DNA of 64,000 bases, taken from assembly GCF_016695175.1 (NCBI RefSeq), contig NZ_CP068023.1:1042501-1106500 (forward strand), written 5' to 3'. Below, piece by piece: positions 52,065 through 61,317 of the stretch. Both the position numbers and the translations under genes were made by a program. Origin of the DNA: Pseudoalteromonas sp. GCY. Lineage in GTDB: Bacteria > Pseudomonadota > Gammaproteobacteria > Enterobacterales > Alteromonadaceae. The notes below the pieces were generated by a model, which was not told the DNA's origin, did not search any database, and saw nothing but the letters and a program-made list of their open reading frames with translations. The first letter of the stretch is position 1. Every line of letters begins with the position of its first letter.

Positions 52065-54752
52065 ATGGCAGAAGTGAGCATTAACAAACTAGCCGAGAGT
52101 ATTGGTACAACTGTTGATAAATTACTACAACAGTTAAAAGATGCAGGGATCACCAAAGCCGAGGGCGACCAAGTTACTGAATCCGAAAAGGCGACGTTGC
52201 TTGATCACCTAAGCAAGCAACATGGTGGCACTGGTTCAACCGGCCCTGAGCGTATGACTCTACAGCGTAAGAGTAAAAGCACGTTAAGTGTTAACTCATC
52301 TGGTAAAGCGAAGTCTGTATCTGTAGAAGTCCGTAAGAAGCGCACTTACGTTAAAAAGAGCGCAATCGAGCAGCAGAAAGAGCAAGAACGCTTAGCTGCA
52401 GAGGAAGCTGCGCGCAAAGAAGCAGAGTTAATGGCTCAGCAACAAGCAGAGCAACAGGCCAAAGTAGAAGCTGAGCGCAACGCGCGCGAAGAAGCGGAAC
52501 GCAAGGCCGATGAGGAAGCCGAGCGCAAAGCTAAAGAAGAGGCGAAGCGACAAGCGGATGCTGAACGTCAAGCCAAAGATAAGCAGAGTAAAGAAGTGGA
52601 TAGCGCGCAACAAATTAAAGAACGTCAAGAAGCTGAGCGTCTGCGTCAAGAAGCAGAAGCGGCAGCCCTGAAAAAGGCAGAAGAAGAAGCAAAACGTCAA
52701 GCGGAAGAAGCTCGTCGTCTAGCTGAAGAAAACGAAGCACGTTGGAAGGCGGAAGAAGAAGAGCGTCTTCGTCGTGAAGAAAGTGCTGATCACCACCTAA
52801 CAACTTCTACTTACGCTCGTGAAGCGGAAGATGAGTCTGATGCACGTGAAGAGAAAAGCGCACGTCGTAAGAAGAAGAGAAAGCCAAGCGCGAAAGAAGA
52901 AGCAGCAGAAGCGAATGCGAAGAAGCTGAAAGGCAAAAAAGGTCGCTTAAAAGCGCCAACTTCGTTACAGCATGGTTTCCAAAAGCCAGCGGCAGAAGTG
53001 AAACAAGAAGTACGTATCAGTGAAACAATCACTGTTGCGGAACTTGCTTCTCGTATGGCTGTTAAAGGCGCTGAAGTTGTTAAGACAATGATGAAGATGG
53101 GTGACATGGTTACGATTAACCAAGTTATCGATCAAGAAACTGCGCAGCTAGTTGCTGAAGAAATGGGTCACAAAGTCATTCTAGTGAAAGAAAACGAGCT
53201 AGAAGAAAAAGTACTAAATGACCGCAGCGAAGATGGTTCTCTTGAGCCTCGTGCGCCAGTAGTAACGGTAATGGGTCACGTTGACCACGGTAAAACGTCA
53301 ACACTTGACTACATTCGTAAAGCGAAAGTTGCAGACGGCGAGGCCGGCGGTATTACTCAGCATATCGGTGCATACCATGTTGAGACTGAAGGTGGCATGA
53401 TCACTTTCCTAGATACTCCTGGACACGCGGCGTTTACATCAATGCGTGCTCGTGGTGCGAAAGCAACCGATATCGTTGTACTTGTTGTTGCAGCGGACGA
53501 TGGTGTAATGCCTCAGACGAAAGAAGCGGTACAACACGCGAAAGCGGCAGAAGTACCACTTATCGTTGCTGTGAACAAAATGGATAAAGAGGGCATTGAC
53601 CCTGACCGCGTTAAGAATGAGCTTGCTCAACTAGACGTAATCCCAGAGGACTGGGGTGGTGAAACGCAGTTTGTTCATATCTCAGCTAAAACTGGTCTTG
53701 GTATTGATGAGCTGCTAGAAGCAATCCTGATGCAATCTGAGCTATTAGAACTACGAGCTTCTGAAGAAGGTATGGCATCTGGTGTGGTAATCGAATCTCG
53801 TCTTGATAAAGGTCGTGGTCCGATTGCCTCTGTACTTGTTCAATCAGGTACCTTAAACCAAGGTGATATCGTACTTTGTGGTCTTGAATATGGCCGTGTT
53901 CGTGCGATGAAAGACGAAAACGGTAAAGACATCAAAACCGCAGGTCCTTCAATTCCAGTAGAGATCTTAGGTCTTTCTGGCGTACCAGCAGCTGGTGACG
54001 AAGCGACAGTAGTTCGTGATGAGCGTAAAGCACGTGAAGTGGCACTATACCGTCAAGGTAAGTTCCGCGAAGTGAAGCTTGCTCGTCAGCAGAAAGCGAA
54101 GCTTGAGAACATGTTCTCTAACATGACTGAAGGCGACGTATCTGAAGTGAACATCGTTCTGAAAGCAGACGTTCAAGGTTCTATCGAAGCAATCGCTGAT
54201 TCATTGACTAAACTGTCTACAGATGAAGTGAAAGTCAAGATCGTAGGTTCCGGTGTGGGTGGTATCACTGAAACGGATGCAACGCTTGCAGCGGCTTCTA
54301 ACGCTATCATCGTTGGCTTTAACGTACGTGCGGATGCTTCTGCTCGTAAAGTCATTGAAGCTGAGAACCTAGACTTACGTTACTACAGCGTTATTTACGA
54401 CCTAATCGAAGAAGTGAAACAAGCAATGACAGGTATGCTTGCACCAGAATTTAAGCAAGAGATCATTGGTCTTGCTGAAGTTCGTGACGTGTTCAAGTCG
54501 CCTAAGATCGGCGCTGTTGCAGGTTGTATGGTAACTGAAGGTGTGGTCAAACGTAGCGCGCCAATCCGTGTACTTCGTGATAACGTGGTTATCTACGAAG
54601 GTGAACTTGAGTCACTACGTCGCTTTAAAGATGACGTTGCTGAAGTTCGTAACGGTATGGAATGTGGTATCGGCGTTAAGAACTACAACGACGTTAAAGT
54701 CGGTGACCAAATCGAAGTATTTGAAACTGTACAAGTAGAGCGTACGCTTTAA
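52065..54752 (+). CDS. infB: Translation initiation factor IF-2
   Basis: The product has 895 residues (E. coli 890) with a strong GGAGG ribosome site. An N-terminal domain is followed by a long Glu/Lys/Ala/Arg coiled region (about 100-290) and a core GTPase with G1 GHVDHGKT (about 403), G3 DTPGH (about 450) and G4 NKMD (about 504), then domains II-IV. It places initiator tRNA on the 30S subunit and joins the 50S subunit. Internal starts, known in E. coli, may also make shorter forms. Confidence 0.97.
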   Translation: MAEVSINKLAESIGTTVDKLLQQLKDAGITKAEGDQVTESEKATLLDHLSKQHGGTGSTGPERMTLQRKSKSTLSVNSSGKAKSVSVEVRKKRTYVKKSAIEQQKEQERLAAEEAARKEAELMAQQQAEQQAKVEAERNAREEAERKADEEAERKAKEEAKRQADAERQAKDKQSKEVDSAQQIKERQEAERLRQEAEAAALKKAEEEAKRQAEEARRLAEENEARWKAEEEERLRREESADHHLTTSTYAREAEDESDAREEKSARRKKKRKPSAKEEAAEANAKKLKGKKGRLKAPTSLQHGFQKPAAEVKQEVRISETITVAELASRMAVKGAEVVKTMMKMGDMVTINQVIDQETAQLVAEEMGHKVILVKENELEEKVLNDRSEDGSLEPRAPVVTVMGHVDHGKTSTLDYIRKAKVADGEAGGITQHIGAYHVETEGGMITFLDTPGHAAFTSMRARGAKATDIVVLVVAADDGVMPQTKEAVQHAKAAEVPLIVAVNKMDKEGIDPDRVKNELAQLDVIPEDWGGETQFVHISAKTGLGIDELLEAILMQSELLELRASEEGMASGVVIESRLDKGRGPIASVLVQSGTLNQGDIVLCGLEYGRVRAMKDENGKDIKTAGPSIPVEILGLSGVPAAGDEATVVRDERKAREVALYRQGKFREVKLARQQKAKLENMFSNMTEGDVSEVNIVLKADVQGSIEAIADSLTKLSTDEVKVKIVGSGVGGITETDATLAAASNAIIVGFNVRADASARKVIEAENLDLRYYSVIYDLIEEVKQAMTGMLAPEFKQEIIGLAEVRDVFKSPKIGAVAGCMVTEGVVKRSAPIRVLRDNVVIYEGELESLRRFKDDVAEVRNGMECGIGVKNYNDVKVGDQIEVFETVQVERTL

Positions 54753-54779
54753 TTGTAAGTTATTAAAATACTTGAGATG

Positions 54780-54793
54780 GGGGCACTAGCCCC
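54780..54793 (+). terminator. Small hairpin between infB and rbfA
   Basis: GGGGC (54780-54784) and GCCCC (54789-54793) with an ACTA loop form a five-pair GC stem. No T run follows, so it is more likely an attenuator or RNA-processing site than a terminator. Confidence 0.45.
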
Positions 54794-54834
54794 CATTTGT
54801 GATCTCATAGATTTTGAAATTTTAAGTGGTGAAA

Positions 54835-55239
54835 ATGAGAGAATTTTCTCGTACAGATCGCGTAGCACAGCAAATTCAAAAAGAAATTGCGGTGATCTTA
54901 CAGCGCGAAATTAAAGATCCAAGGTTGGGTATGGTAACAGTGTCAGCTGTTGAGGTATCACGCGATCTTTCTTATGCAAAAGTATTCATTACCGTATTGA
55001 ATACCAGTGATGAAGACAAAACCAAACAAAGTGCGGCTATTCTGAATGAAGCAACCGGTTATATTCGCTCGCTTCTTGGCAAGCGTATCCGTGCGCGTAT
55101 CATGCCTGAGCTTAAATTTGTTATTGATAACTCCCTAATGGAAGGTATGCGTATTTCTAACTTGGTTGACTCTGTGATCAGAGAAGACAACGCAAAGCGT
55201 GGTCCTGAGTCTGGAGATAAAGACCAAGAGGAAGAGTAA
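54835..55239 (+). CDS. rbfA: Ribosome-binding factor A
   Basis: The ATG at 54835 ([15 protein letters not shown]) is preferred over a GTG three codons earlier. The 134-residue product has [20 protein letters not shown], then [16 protein letters not shown] and [18 protein letters not shown], all typical of RbfA. It binds the 5' helix of 16S rRNA during late 30S assembly and cold adaptation. Its stop overlaps the truB start by one base. Confidence 0.97.
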   Translation: MREFSRTDRVAQQIQKEIAVILQREIKDPRLGMVTVSAVEVSRDLSYAKVFITVLNTSDEDKTKQSAAILNEATGYIRSLLGKRIRARIMPELKFVIDNSLMEGMRISNLVDSVIREDNAKRGPESGDKDQEEE

Positions 55240-56186
55240 TGGCGCGTCGCAGCAAAGGCCGTGCGATCGACGGCATTCTGTTATTAAATAAACCGCAAGG
55301 TATTTCTTCTAACAAAGCACTGCAGCAAGCAAAGGGTATTTATTTCGCTCAAAAAGCGGGCCACACCGGCGCGTTGGATCCGCTGGCAACAGGTATGTTG
55401 CCTATTTGCTTTGGTGAAGCGACTAAGTTTACCCAGTTTTTGCTTGATACTGACAAAACCTACGTGGTGAGAGCGCAGCTGGGTGAGCGCACGACGACAT
55501 CAGATTCTGATGGTGAAATTGTTGAAACGCGACCAGTAAATGTAACACTTGAGCAGCTAGAGCAAGAAATTGCCAGCTTCTTGGGGGAATCTGATCAGTA
55601 CCCTTCGATGTATTCGGCGCTCAAATATCAGGGCCAACCGCTATACAAATATGCCCGCGAAGGCATTGAAGTACCGCGAAAATGCCGCAAGATTAATGTT
55701 TATCGTATTACGTTAGACGAATATGACGAGCAAACTCAACAAATTCAAATGACGGTGCATGTGTCTAAAGGCACTTATATTCGTACGATAGTCGATGATT
55801 TGGGGGAAAAGCTTGGCTGTGGTGCGCATGTCATTATGTTACACCGTAGTGAAGTTGGCCATTATCCTAGCGACAAAATGATTACCTTAGTCGAGCTGGA
55901 AGCTTTACTTGAGAAAGCAAAAGCGGAAGAAGTCGCTCCTTCGACTTATCTCGATGAATTATTGTTGCCGATGGATACCGCTTTGGTCGACTTGACTGTT
56001 GTTGATATTAGCGCTGAGCAAGGCGTTGCTTTTGGTCATGGGCAAACTGTTGCCGTCGAAAATTTACCGGTCGGTATTGTTAAAGTGGTTGCTGATGGCA
56101 AGTTTGTTGGGATTGGCGAGCGTAATCCACAAGGGTTATTGAAAGCAAAACGCGCGCTATCTTCCGCTCAGCCGGAATCACAATAA
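55239..56186 (+). CDS. truB: tRNA pseudouridine(55) synthase TruB
   Basis: The product has 315 residues (E. coli 314). The [12 protein letters not shown] motif contains the catalytic aspartate (about 47), and [17 protein letters not shown] is the second conserved block; a PUA-like domain ends the protein. It makes pseudouridine at position 55 of the tRNA T loop and also acts as a tRNA chaperone. Start and rbfA stop share one base, which implies coupled translation. Confidence 0.97.
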   Translation: MARRSKGRAIDGILLLNKPQGISSNKALQQAKGIYFAQKAGHTGALDPLATGMLPICFGEATKFTQFLLDTDKTYVVRAQLGERTTTSDSDGEIVETRPVNVTLEQLEQEIASFLGESDQYPSMYSALKYQGQPLYKYAREGIEVPRKCRKINVYRITLDEYDEQTQQIQMTVHVSKGTYIRTIVDDLGEKLGCGAHVIMLHRSEVGHYPSDKMITLVELEALLEKAKAEEVAPSTYLDELLLPMDTALVDLTVVDISAEQGVAFGHGQTVAVENLPVGIVKVVADGKFVGIGERNPQGLLKAKRALSSAQPESQ

Positions 56187-56291
56187 AATCTTCCTATGCA
56201 AGGGGAGTTTATGCTGGTATAATCCGCCAGCTTCCGCTTTGGCTGAATTAGTGATCGGCTGAAGCATTACTAAACTTATTTTGGAGTTATT

Positions 56292-56561
56292 ATGTCACTA
56301 AGCAATCAAGAAAAAGCAGAAATCGTAGCAAAGTTCGCACGCGCAGAAGGTGATACAGGTTCACCAGAAGTACAAGTTGCACTTCTAACTGCTGACATCA
56401 ACAAGCTACAAGGTCACTTCGCTAACCACAAGCAAGATTTCCACTCACGTCGTGGTCTTCTACGTAAAGTTAGCCAACGTCGTAACCTTCTTGACTACCT
56501 AAAAGGCAAGAGCGTTGACCGTTATGCTGCACTAATCAAAGAGCTTGGCCTACGTCGCTAA
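56292..56561 (+). CDS. rpsO: Ribosomal protein S15
   Basis: The 89 residues include the usual [21 protein letters not shown] start and [16 protein letters not shown]15 binds 16S rRNA early in 30S assembly and represses its own translation in E. coli. A TATAAT at 56218-56223 upstream may be its own -10 box, but I see no good -35. A strong terminator follows, so pnp probably also has its own promoter or relies on read-through. Confidence 0.98.
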   Translation: MSLSNQEKAEIVAKFARAEGDTGSPEVQVALLTADINKLQGHFANHKQDFHSRRGLLRKVSQRRNLLDYLKGKSVDRYAALIKELGLRR

Positions 56562-56597
56562 TATTTTTGATTTCTTGTTGGAAATTTATCCAACAGT

Positions 56598-56626
56598 AAA
56601 AAAGGGGCTAATTAGCCCCTTTTTTT
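56598..56626 (+). terminator. Rho-independent terminator after rpsO
   Basis: AAAAAA precedes GGGGCT and AGCCCC around an AATT loop, then seven T. The symmetric A and T flanks make it very strong on the plus strand and usable on the minus strand. Confidence 0.9.
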
Positions 56627-56785
56627 GTGGCTGTTCTATCAGTATACTTACAGCCGTTTAAAAATACTTTTAAACAAGCGTCAATCGGATTTCCAATTGT
56701 AGTGCTTAAGTAAATTATGATGAGTTTATTTAAGACTGTGATTGGTCCCCGTTGACGTTGAAAACAATTTAGTAAGGAAAATATT

Positions 56786-58912
56786 GTGCAAGCAATTATT
56801 AAAGAATTTCAACTAGGTCAACACACGGTGACTCTAGAAACAGGTGCTATCGCACGTCAAGCTGACGGCGCAGTACTTGCAAGCATAGGTGATACTTCGG
56901 TACTTGTTACTGTTGTAGGAAGAAGAGAAGCGGCTCCTGGCCAAGACTTTTTCCCACTAACGGTTAACTACCAAGAAAAAATGTACGCTGCGGGTCGTAT
57001 CCCAGGTGGTTTCTTGAAGCGTGAAGGTCGTCCTTCAGACGGTGAAACACTAACCGCTCGTCTTATCGACCGTCCAATTCGTCCTCTATTCCCTGACGGC
57101 TTTGTAAACGAAGTTCAGGTTATCGCGACAGTGGTTTCTGTAAACCCTGAGATCCAACCAGATATCGTTGCTTTGATTGGTACTTCAGCAGCACTAGCTA
57201 TCTCTGGCATTCCATTCAATGGCCCTCTAGGTGCCGCGCGCGTTGGTTTCATCGACGGTCAATACGTACTTAACCCTACGCTAAAAGAGTTAGAGACAAG
57301 TAAGCTTGACCTAGTTGTTGCTGGTACTGAAAACGCAGTACTAATGGTTGAATCAGAAGCGGAAGTGTTAACTGAAGAAGAAATGCTTGGCGCTGTTGTA
57401 TACGGTCATGAGCAATCACAAGCTATCATCAAAGCAATCGAAGAATTCCGTGCTGAAGCTGGTAAAGCGGCATGGGATTGGACTGCACCTGAAAAAGATT
57501 TAACACTAGCTGAAAAAGTAGCTGCAATTGCAGAGCAAAAAGTAGGTGATGCTTACCGTATTACTGACAAAGTTGCACGTAAAGAAGCACTTTCTGAAGC
57601 AAAAGCAGAAGTCATTGAAAAGCTAGGCGCTGAAGTTGCTGAAGGCGAGTCACTAGACGAGCAAGTGGTAGGTAAAGCATTTAGCTCACTTGAGAAGAAA
57701 ATTGTACGTAGCCGTATCATTGCTGGCGAAAAACGTATCGACGGTCGTGAACCAGATATGGTTCGTGCGCTAGACGTGATGACGGGTGTACTGCCACGTA
57801 CTCACGGTTCTGCAATCTTTACTCGTGGTGAAACTCAGGCACTTGTAACAGCAACCCTTGGTACTGAGCGTGACGCGCAGATGCTAGATGACCTAACTGG
57901 TACTCACAAGCATCACTTCATGCTTCACTATAACTTCCCTCCATTCTGTGTAGGTGAAACGGGTTTTGTAGGGTCTCCTAAGCGTCGTGAAATCGGCCAC
58001 GGTAATCTAGCTAAGCGTGGTATTGCGGCAGTGATGCCAACACTGGCTGAATTCCCATATTCAGTACGTGTAGTATCTGAAATCACTGAGTCAAACGGTT
58101 CATCTTCAATGGCATCGGTATGTGGTACTTCACTTGCGCTAATGAATGCTGGTGTTCCAGTTAAAGCGTCAGTTGCTGGTATTGCGATGGGTCTAGTGAA
58201 AGAGGGCGAAGATTTCGTTGTACTTTCTGACATCCTTGGTGACGAAGATCACTTGGGTGATATGGACTTTAAAGTAGCGGGTACAGCAAACGGTGTAACT
58301 GCACTACAAATGGATATCAAGATTGAAGGTATCACCAAAGAAATCATGCAGATCGCGCTTCGCCAAGCGAAAGCAGCGCGTCTACACATCCTAGGTGTGA
58401 TGGACCAAGCGATTTCTGCACCTTCTGAAGAGCTATCTGAGTTCGCTCCACGTATCTACACTATGAAGATCCCTGCGAAGAAGATTGCTGAAGTTATCGG
58501 TAAAGGTGGTGCAACAATTCGCCAGCTTACTGAAGAAACAGATACAACGATTGAAATTGAAGACGATGGTACTATCAAGATCGCTGCAACGAATGGTAAT
58601 AGCGCACAAGCTGCTATTTCACGTATCGAAGCGCTTACAGCAGAGCTTGAAGTTGGTACGCTTTACACTGGTAAAGTTATCCGTATCGTAGACTTCGGTG
58701 CGTTTGTAAACGTACTTCCTGGTAAAGATGGCCTAGTGCACATCTCACAAATCAGTGAAGAGCGCGTGAATAACGTTTCAGATCACTTAACTGTTGGTCA
58801 AGAAGTTAAAGTTAAAGTACTTGAAGTGGACCGCCAAGGCCGTGTTCGCTTAAGTATCAAAGAAGCACAAGAGAAAAAAGCTGAGCAGCCTAAAGAAGAA
58901 GGCGCTGAGTAA
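56786..58912 (+). CDS. pnp: Polynucleotide phosphorylase
   Basis: The start is GTG at 56786, after TAAGGAAAA. The 708-residue product has two RNase PH domains (about 10-145 and 310-540), with [20 protein letters not shown] and [19 protein letters not shown] active-site blocks (read in two parts), a KH domain with [12 protein letters not shown] (about 565) and an S1 domain (about 620-690). It degrades RNA from the 3' end with phosphate and joins the RNase E degradosome. The order after rpsO matches E. coli. Confidence 0.97.
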   Translation: MQAIIKEFQLGQHTVTLETGAIARQADGAVLASIGDTSVLVTVVGRREAAPGQDFFPLTVNYQEKMYAAGRIPGGFLKREGRPSDGETLTARLIDRPIRPLFPDGFVNEVQVIATVVSVNPEIQPDIVALIGTSAALAISGIPFNGPLGAARVGFIDGQYVLNPTLKELETSKLDLVVAGTENAVLMVESEAEVLTEEEMLGAVVYGHEQSQAIIKAIEEFRAEAGKAAWDWTAPEKDLTLAEKVAAIAEQKVGDAYRITDKVARKEALSEAKAEVIEKLGAEVAEGESLDEQVVGKAFSSLEKKIVRSRIIAGEKRIDGREPDMVRALDVMTGVLPRTHGSAIFTRGETQALVTATLGTERDAQMLDDLTGTHKHHFMLHYNFPPFCVGETGFVGSPKRREIGHGNLAKRGIAAVMPTLAEFPYSVRVVSEITESNGSSSMASVCGTSLALMNAGVPVKASVAGIAMGLVKEGEDFVVLSDILGDEDHLGDMDFKVAGTANGVTALQMDIKIEGITKEIMQIALRQAKAARLHILGVMDQAISAPSEELSEFAPRIYTMKIPAKKIAEVIGKGGATIRQLTEETDTTIEIEDDGTIKIAATNGNSAQAAISRIEALTAELEVGTLYTGKVIRIVDFGAFVNVLPGKDGLVHISQISEERVNNVSDHLTVGQEVKVKVLEVDRQGRVRLSIKEAQEKKAEQPKEEGAE

Positions 58913-58947
58913 TCTTTGCAATGCTTTGCATAGAATAGAAGTGTAAA

Positions 58948-58970
58948 GGGGCTGAATAGCCCCTTTTTTT
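58948..58970 (+). terminator. Rho-independent terminator after pnp
   Basis: GGGGCT (58948-58953) and AGCCCC (58958-58963) with a four-base loop, then seven T. It separates pnp from nlpI. Confidence 0.9.
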
Positions 58971-59121
58971 ATGCTTTAATGCTGTTTGACTCAAAATGAT
59001 GAAACAAAACTGAGTTTATCTGGTCAATAGAGAACTAGGCAAAGTTATAGTAAATAATCAGATTGTTGGTATACCTGTGCAAAGACTCTAAACGGGCAAA
59101 TGCCATTGAATGAGGAAGGAA

Positions 59122-60009
59122 ATGAAGTTAGCGAAAATAGTTGTGCCATTAGTGCTAATGGGGCTGGTAGGATGTAAAAGCACGCAGCCAGAGGCCACTA
59201 AAAACATTGTAAATGTTCCGCTTGCAGTACCACTTCAAGCCAATTTCCGTAATGAGATTGCCATTGCTCGATTTAACGAGTTACTCTTGCAGCCAGATAT
59301 GGCAAATGAGCAACGCGCGCAGCTGCTATACAATCGCGGTATGTTGTACGATAGCATTGGCTTACAAACTCTTGCTCGTATTGACTTCAATCGTGCCGTA
59401 CAAATTAAGCCAGATCTCGCTGAAGTATATAATTTCCTTGGTATTCACCAAACGTTAGAGCAAAATTATGGCCGCGCATATGAAATGTTTGATGCTGTGC
59501 TAGAGCTTGACGAGCAACATGAATATGCCTATTTAAATCGTGGTATCGCATTGTATTACGGTGAAAGAGCTGATTTAGCAGTAAAAGATTTTGAAGCCTT
59601 TTTGGCGCGAGCTCCAAAAGATGCGTACCGTGCTATGTGGCTGTATATTGCTCAACAACAAGTAGACGGTGCGCTTGCTAAGCAGACATTGGCGGTAAAT
59701 AGCCAAGCATTAGACCCTGATGAGTGGTCGTCTCAGTTAGTTGCACTGTATTTGGGTACTTTATCTGAAGAAGCATTTCTTGCGCAGATCTCTGAGGGAG
59801 TGAGCACCCAAGAAGAGTATGCGCAGCGTCTCTGTGAAGCCTATTTTTATCTGGCTAAGCAATATCAGACCCAAGGGGATTTAGCCTCTGCGATTAGCTA
59901 TTTTAAGCTCGCACTGGCAACTAATGTATATGAGTTTGTAGAACATAAATACGCGCGTCTTGAGCTTGATTTACTTGCCCAGTTGAATGACGAACAAGAC
60001 GCGAGCTAA
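59122..60009 (+). CDS. nlpI: Lipoprotein NlpI, TPR adaptor
   Basis: The start at 59122 follows AGGAAGGAA and gives a lipobox (GLVGC, Cys about 15); an ATG four codons earlier lies within the ribosome site. The 295-residue product (E. coli 294) has TPR units in its middle, with LLYNRGMLYDSIGLQTLARIDF-type text (here cut) and YAYLNRGIALYYGERADLA. In E. coli NlpI delivers the peptidoglycan hydrolase Spr (MepS) to protease Prc. Here its end overlaps the next gene by 23 bases. Confidence 0.9.
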   Translation: MKLAKIVVPLVLMGLVGCKSTQPEATKNIVNVPLAVPLQANFRNEIAIARFNELLLQPDMANEQRAQLLYNRGMLYDSIGLQTLARIDFNRAVQIKPDLAEVYNFLGIHQTLEQNYGRAYEMFDAVLELDEQHEYAYLNRGIALYYGERADLAVKDFEAFLARAPKDAYRAMWLYIAQQQVDGALAKQTLAVNSQALDPDEWSSQLVALYLGTLSEEAFLAQISEGVSTQEEYAQRLCEAYFYLAKQYQTQGDLASAISYFKLALATNVYEFVEHKYARLELDLLAQLNDEQDAS

Positions 60010-61114
60010 ACACCTTTTTATTTTCATGCTTATAGGGTTGCTGTTTTCAAGCAGCCCTAATTATGCTCATCTCTCTATCGCACAAAAATCGGCACTTGTC
60101 GTCGCCAATCCAAATAGCTATTTTGCCATTGCACCGGAGCTTGAGGTGTTACCCTCACAAGCAAGTGCACAATTAGTAAAAGCCATTGCAGGCCTAAAGC
60201 AACCAAGTTGGGAGTTTGAACGGTTACAGCGCAGTTTGAGTGCTCAAGAGAAAAATAGCACTAAGCTGCTTTTACTTGATACTTGGTCCCGTTTAAATCG
60301 TCAGCAGCGCCAGCAAGTGTCCGAGCAGTTAATATCCCTTGGCCGATATCACTTGCTTTATGCGCTTTCAAAGCGCTACGCGTTAAACCCAGAACTCACT
60401 TCGTTGCTCGCGGTGTGGCAAGGAAAGTCTGTCACGACATTTTTGAATAACCCCTACTTAAGACAGTTTCACACTCTCTCAGAGCGTCAGCATTCAAGTG
60501 CGTCTTGTCGGTTTAATCTTGCATTAATCGCCAGTGATTTAGACGGTTTGCAGCGTTTACAAGCGCTTAAACATGCTTATGAGCAACAACCTGAGCCAGC
60601 CAAAGGCGTATATTGTTTATCTAAACCGATATATGCGGCGAATAAGCTCAGTTGTAAGAGGCGAAGGGGATTTGCAATGTGTGACTTACGACACGAGCAG
60701 GGCTTGTCGGAATACGATCATCTGGTGTTAATGGCAACGGAAGGACTTGCTAATGTCAGTGGCAAGCACATGACTTTAACCGCAACCAGCACCTACAATA
60801 CGCTGATACATGAGCTTATGCACTTTAGCGACTTTGAAGATGAATACCCAATACCAGCCCAAAAAGCAAAATGGCTTTGTGCGACTTCAGGGCAAAAGGC
60901 ACCAAATCTTTACGTTGGTGACCAAGCACCGAGCAATTGGGTACCGAGTCGCACCTGCGAGTTAGGTAAACTTTCCTCATATAAACCCTCGAATAGTCAC
61001 TCTTTGCTGGAATATCAATCAATTAAGTTAGATGAAAATTACCGTAAAAGGTGGTTAGCAGTACTGAATTCAATACCCTTAGAAGATAAAATAGCAGTTA
61101 ATTCGGCTGAATAG
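59987..61114 (+). CDS. Predicted exported zinc metalloprotease (HExxH), coupled to nlpI
   Basis: The product has 375 residues. A signal peptide or anchor (about 8-26) is followed by a helical region and, at residues 275-279, HELMH in the context THNTL-like LIHELMHFSDFEDEYP, a zinc-protease signature. Six cysteines lie in the second half. The start overlaps the end of nlpI by 23 bases, so the two are translated together. Since NlpI is a protease adaptor, this may be a partner protease or hydrolase. I recognise no exact family, and the third metal ligand is not certain. Confidence 0.6.
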   Translation: MTNKTRAKHLFIFMLIGLLFSSSPNYAHLSIAQKSALVVANPNSYFAIAPELEVLPSQASAQLVKAIAGLKQPSWEFERLQRSLSAQEKNSTKLLLLDTWSRLNRQQRQQVSEQLISLGRYHLLYALSKRYALNPELTSLLAVWQGKSVTTFLNNPYLRQFHTLSERQHSSASCRFNLALIASDLDGLQRLQALKHAYEQQPEPAKGVYCLSKPIYAANKLSCKRRRGFAMCDLRHEQGLSEYDHLVLMATEGLANVSGKHMTLTATSTYNTLIHELMHFSDFEDEYPIPAQKAKWLCATSGQKAPNLYVGDQAPSNWVPSRTCELGKLSSYKPSNSHSLLEYQSIKLDENYRKRWLAVLNSIPLEDKIAVNSAE

Positions 61115-61317
61115 TTTTGAACTTATTCTGAATAGTTTGTTAAGGTTGGCTAAAATAACATCAGCTAGAAAGTGAAACTCTAGACAACTCAAACACTAAT
61201 CAAGTATAACAGGGTTCATGTACGTGTGGTTAATGTGTACCGATTGCTCCAACTTGGAAGGGGGATTGTCACATTGATCTAAACGAGCCATAACGACGCA
61301 AATAAAAGGTTTCATCT
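61115..61317. other. Spacer before mrpA
   Basis: About 200 bases with no supported gene or clear promoter pair. It should hold the promoter of the antiporter operon. Confidence 0.5.

Noticed and set aside
52428..53107. Antisense open frames in infB rich in Phe/Leu
   Set aside because: They mirror the Glu/Lys/Ala-rich coiled region of IF-2 and are composition artefacts.
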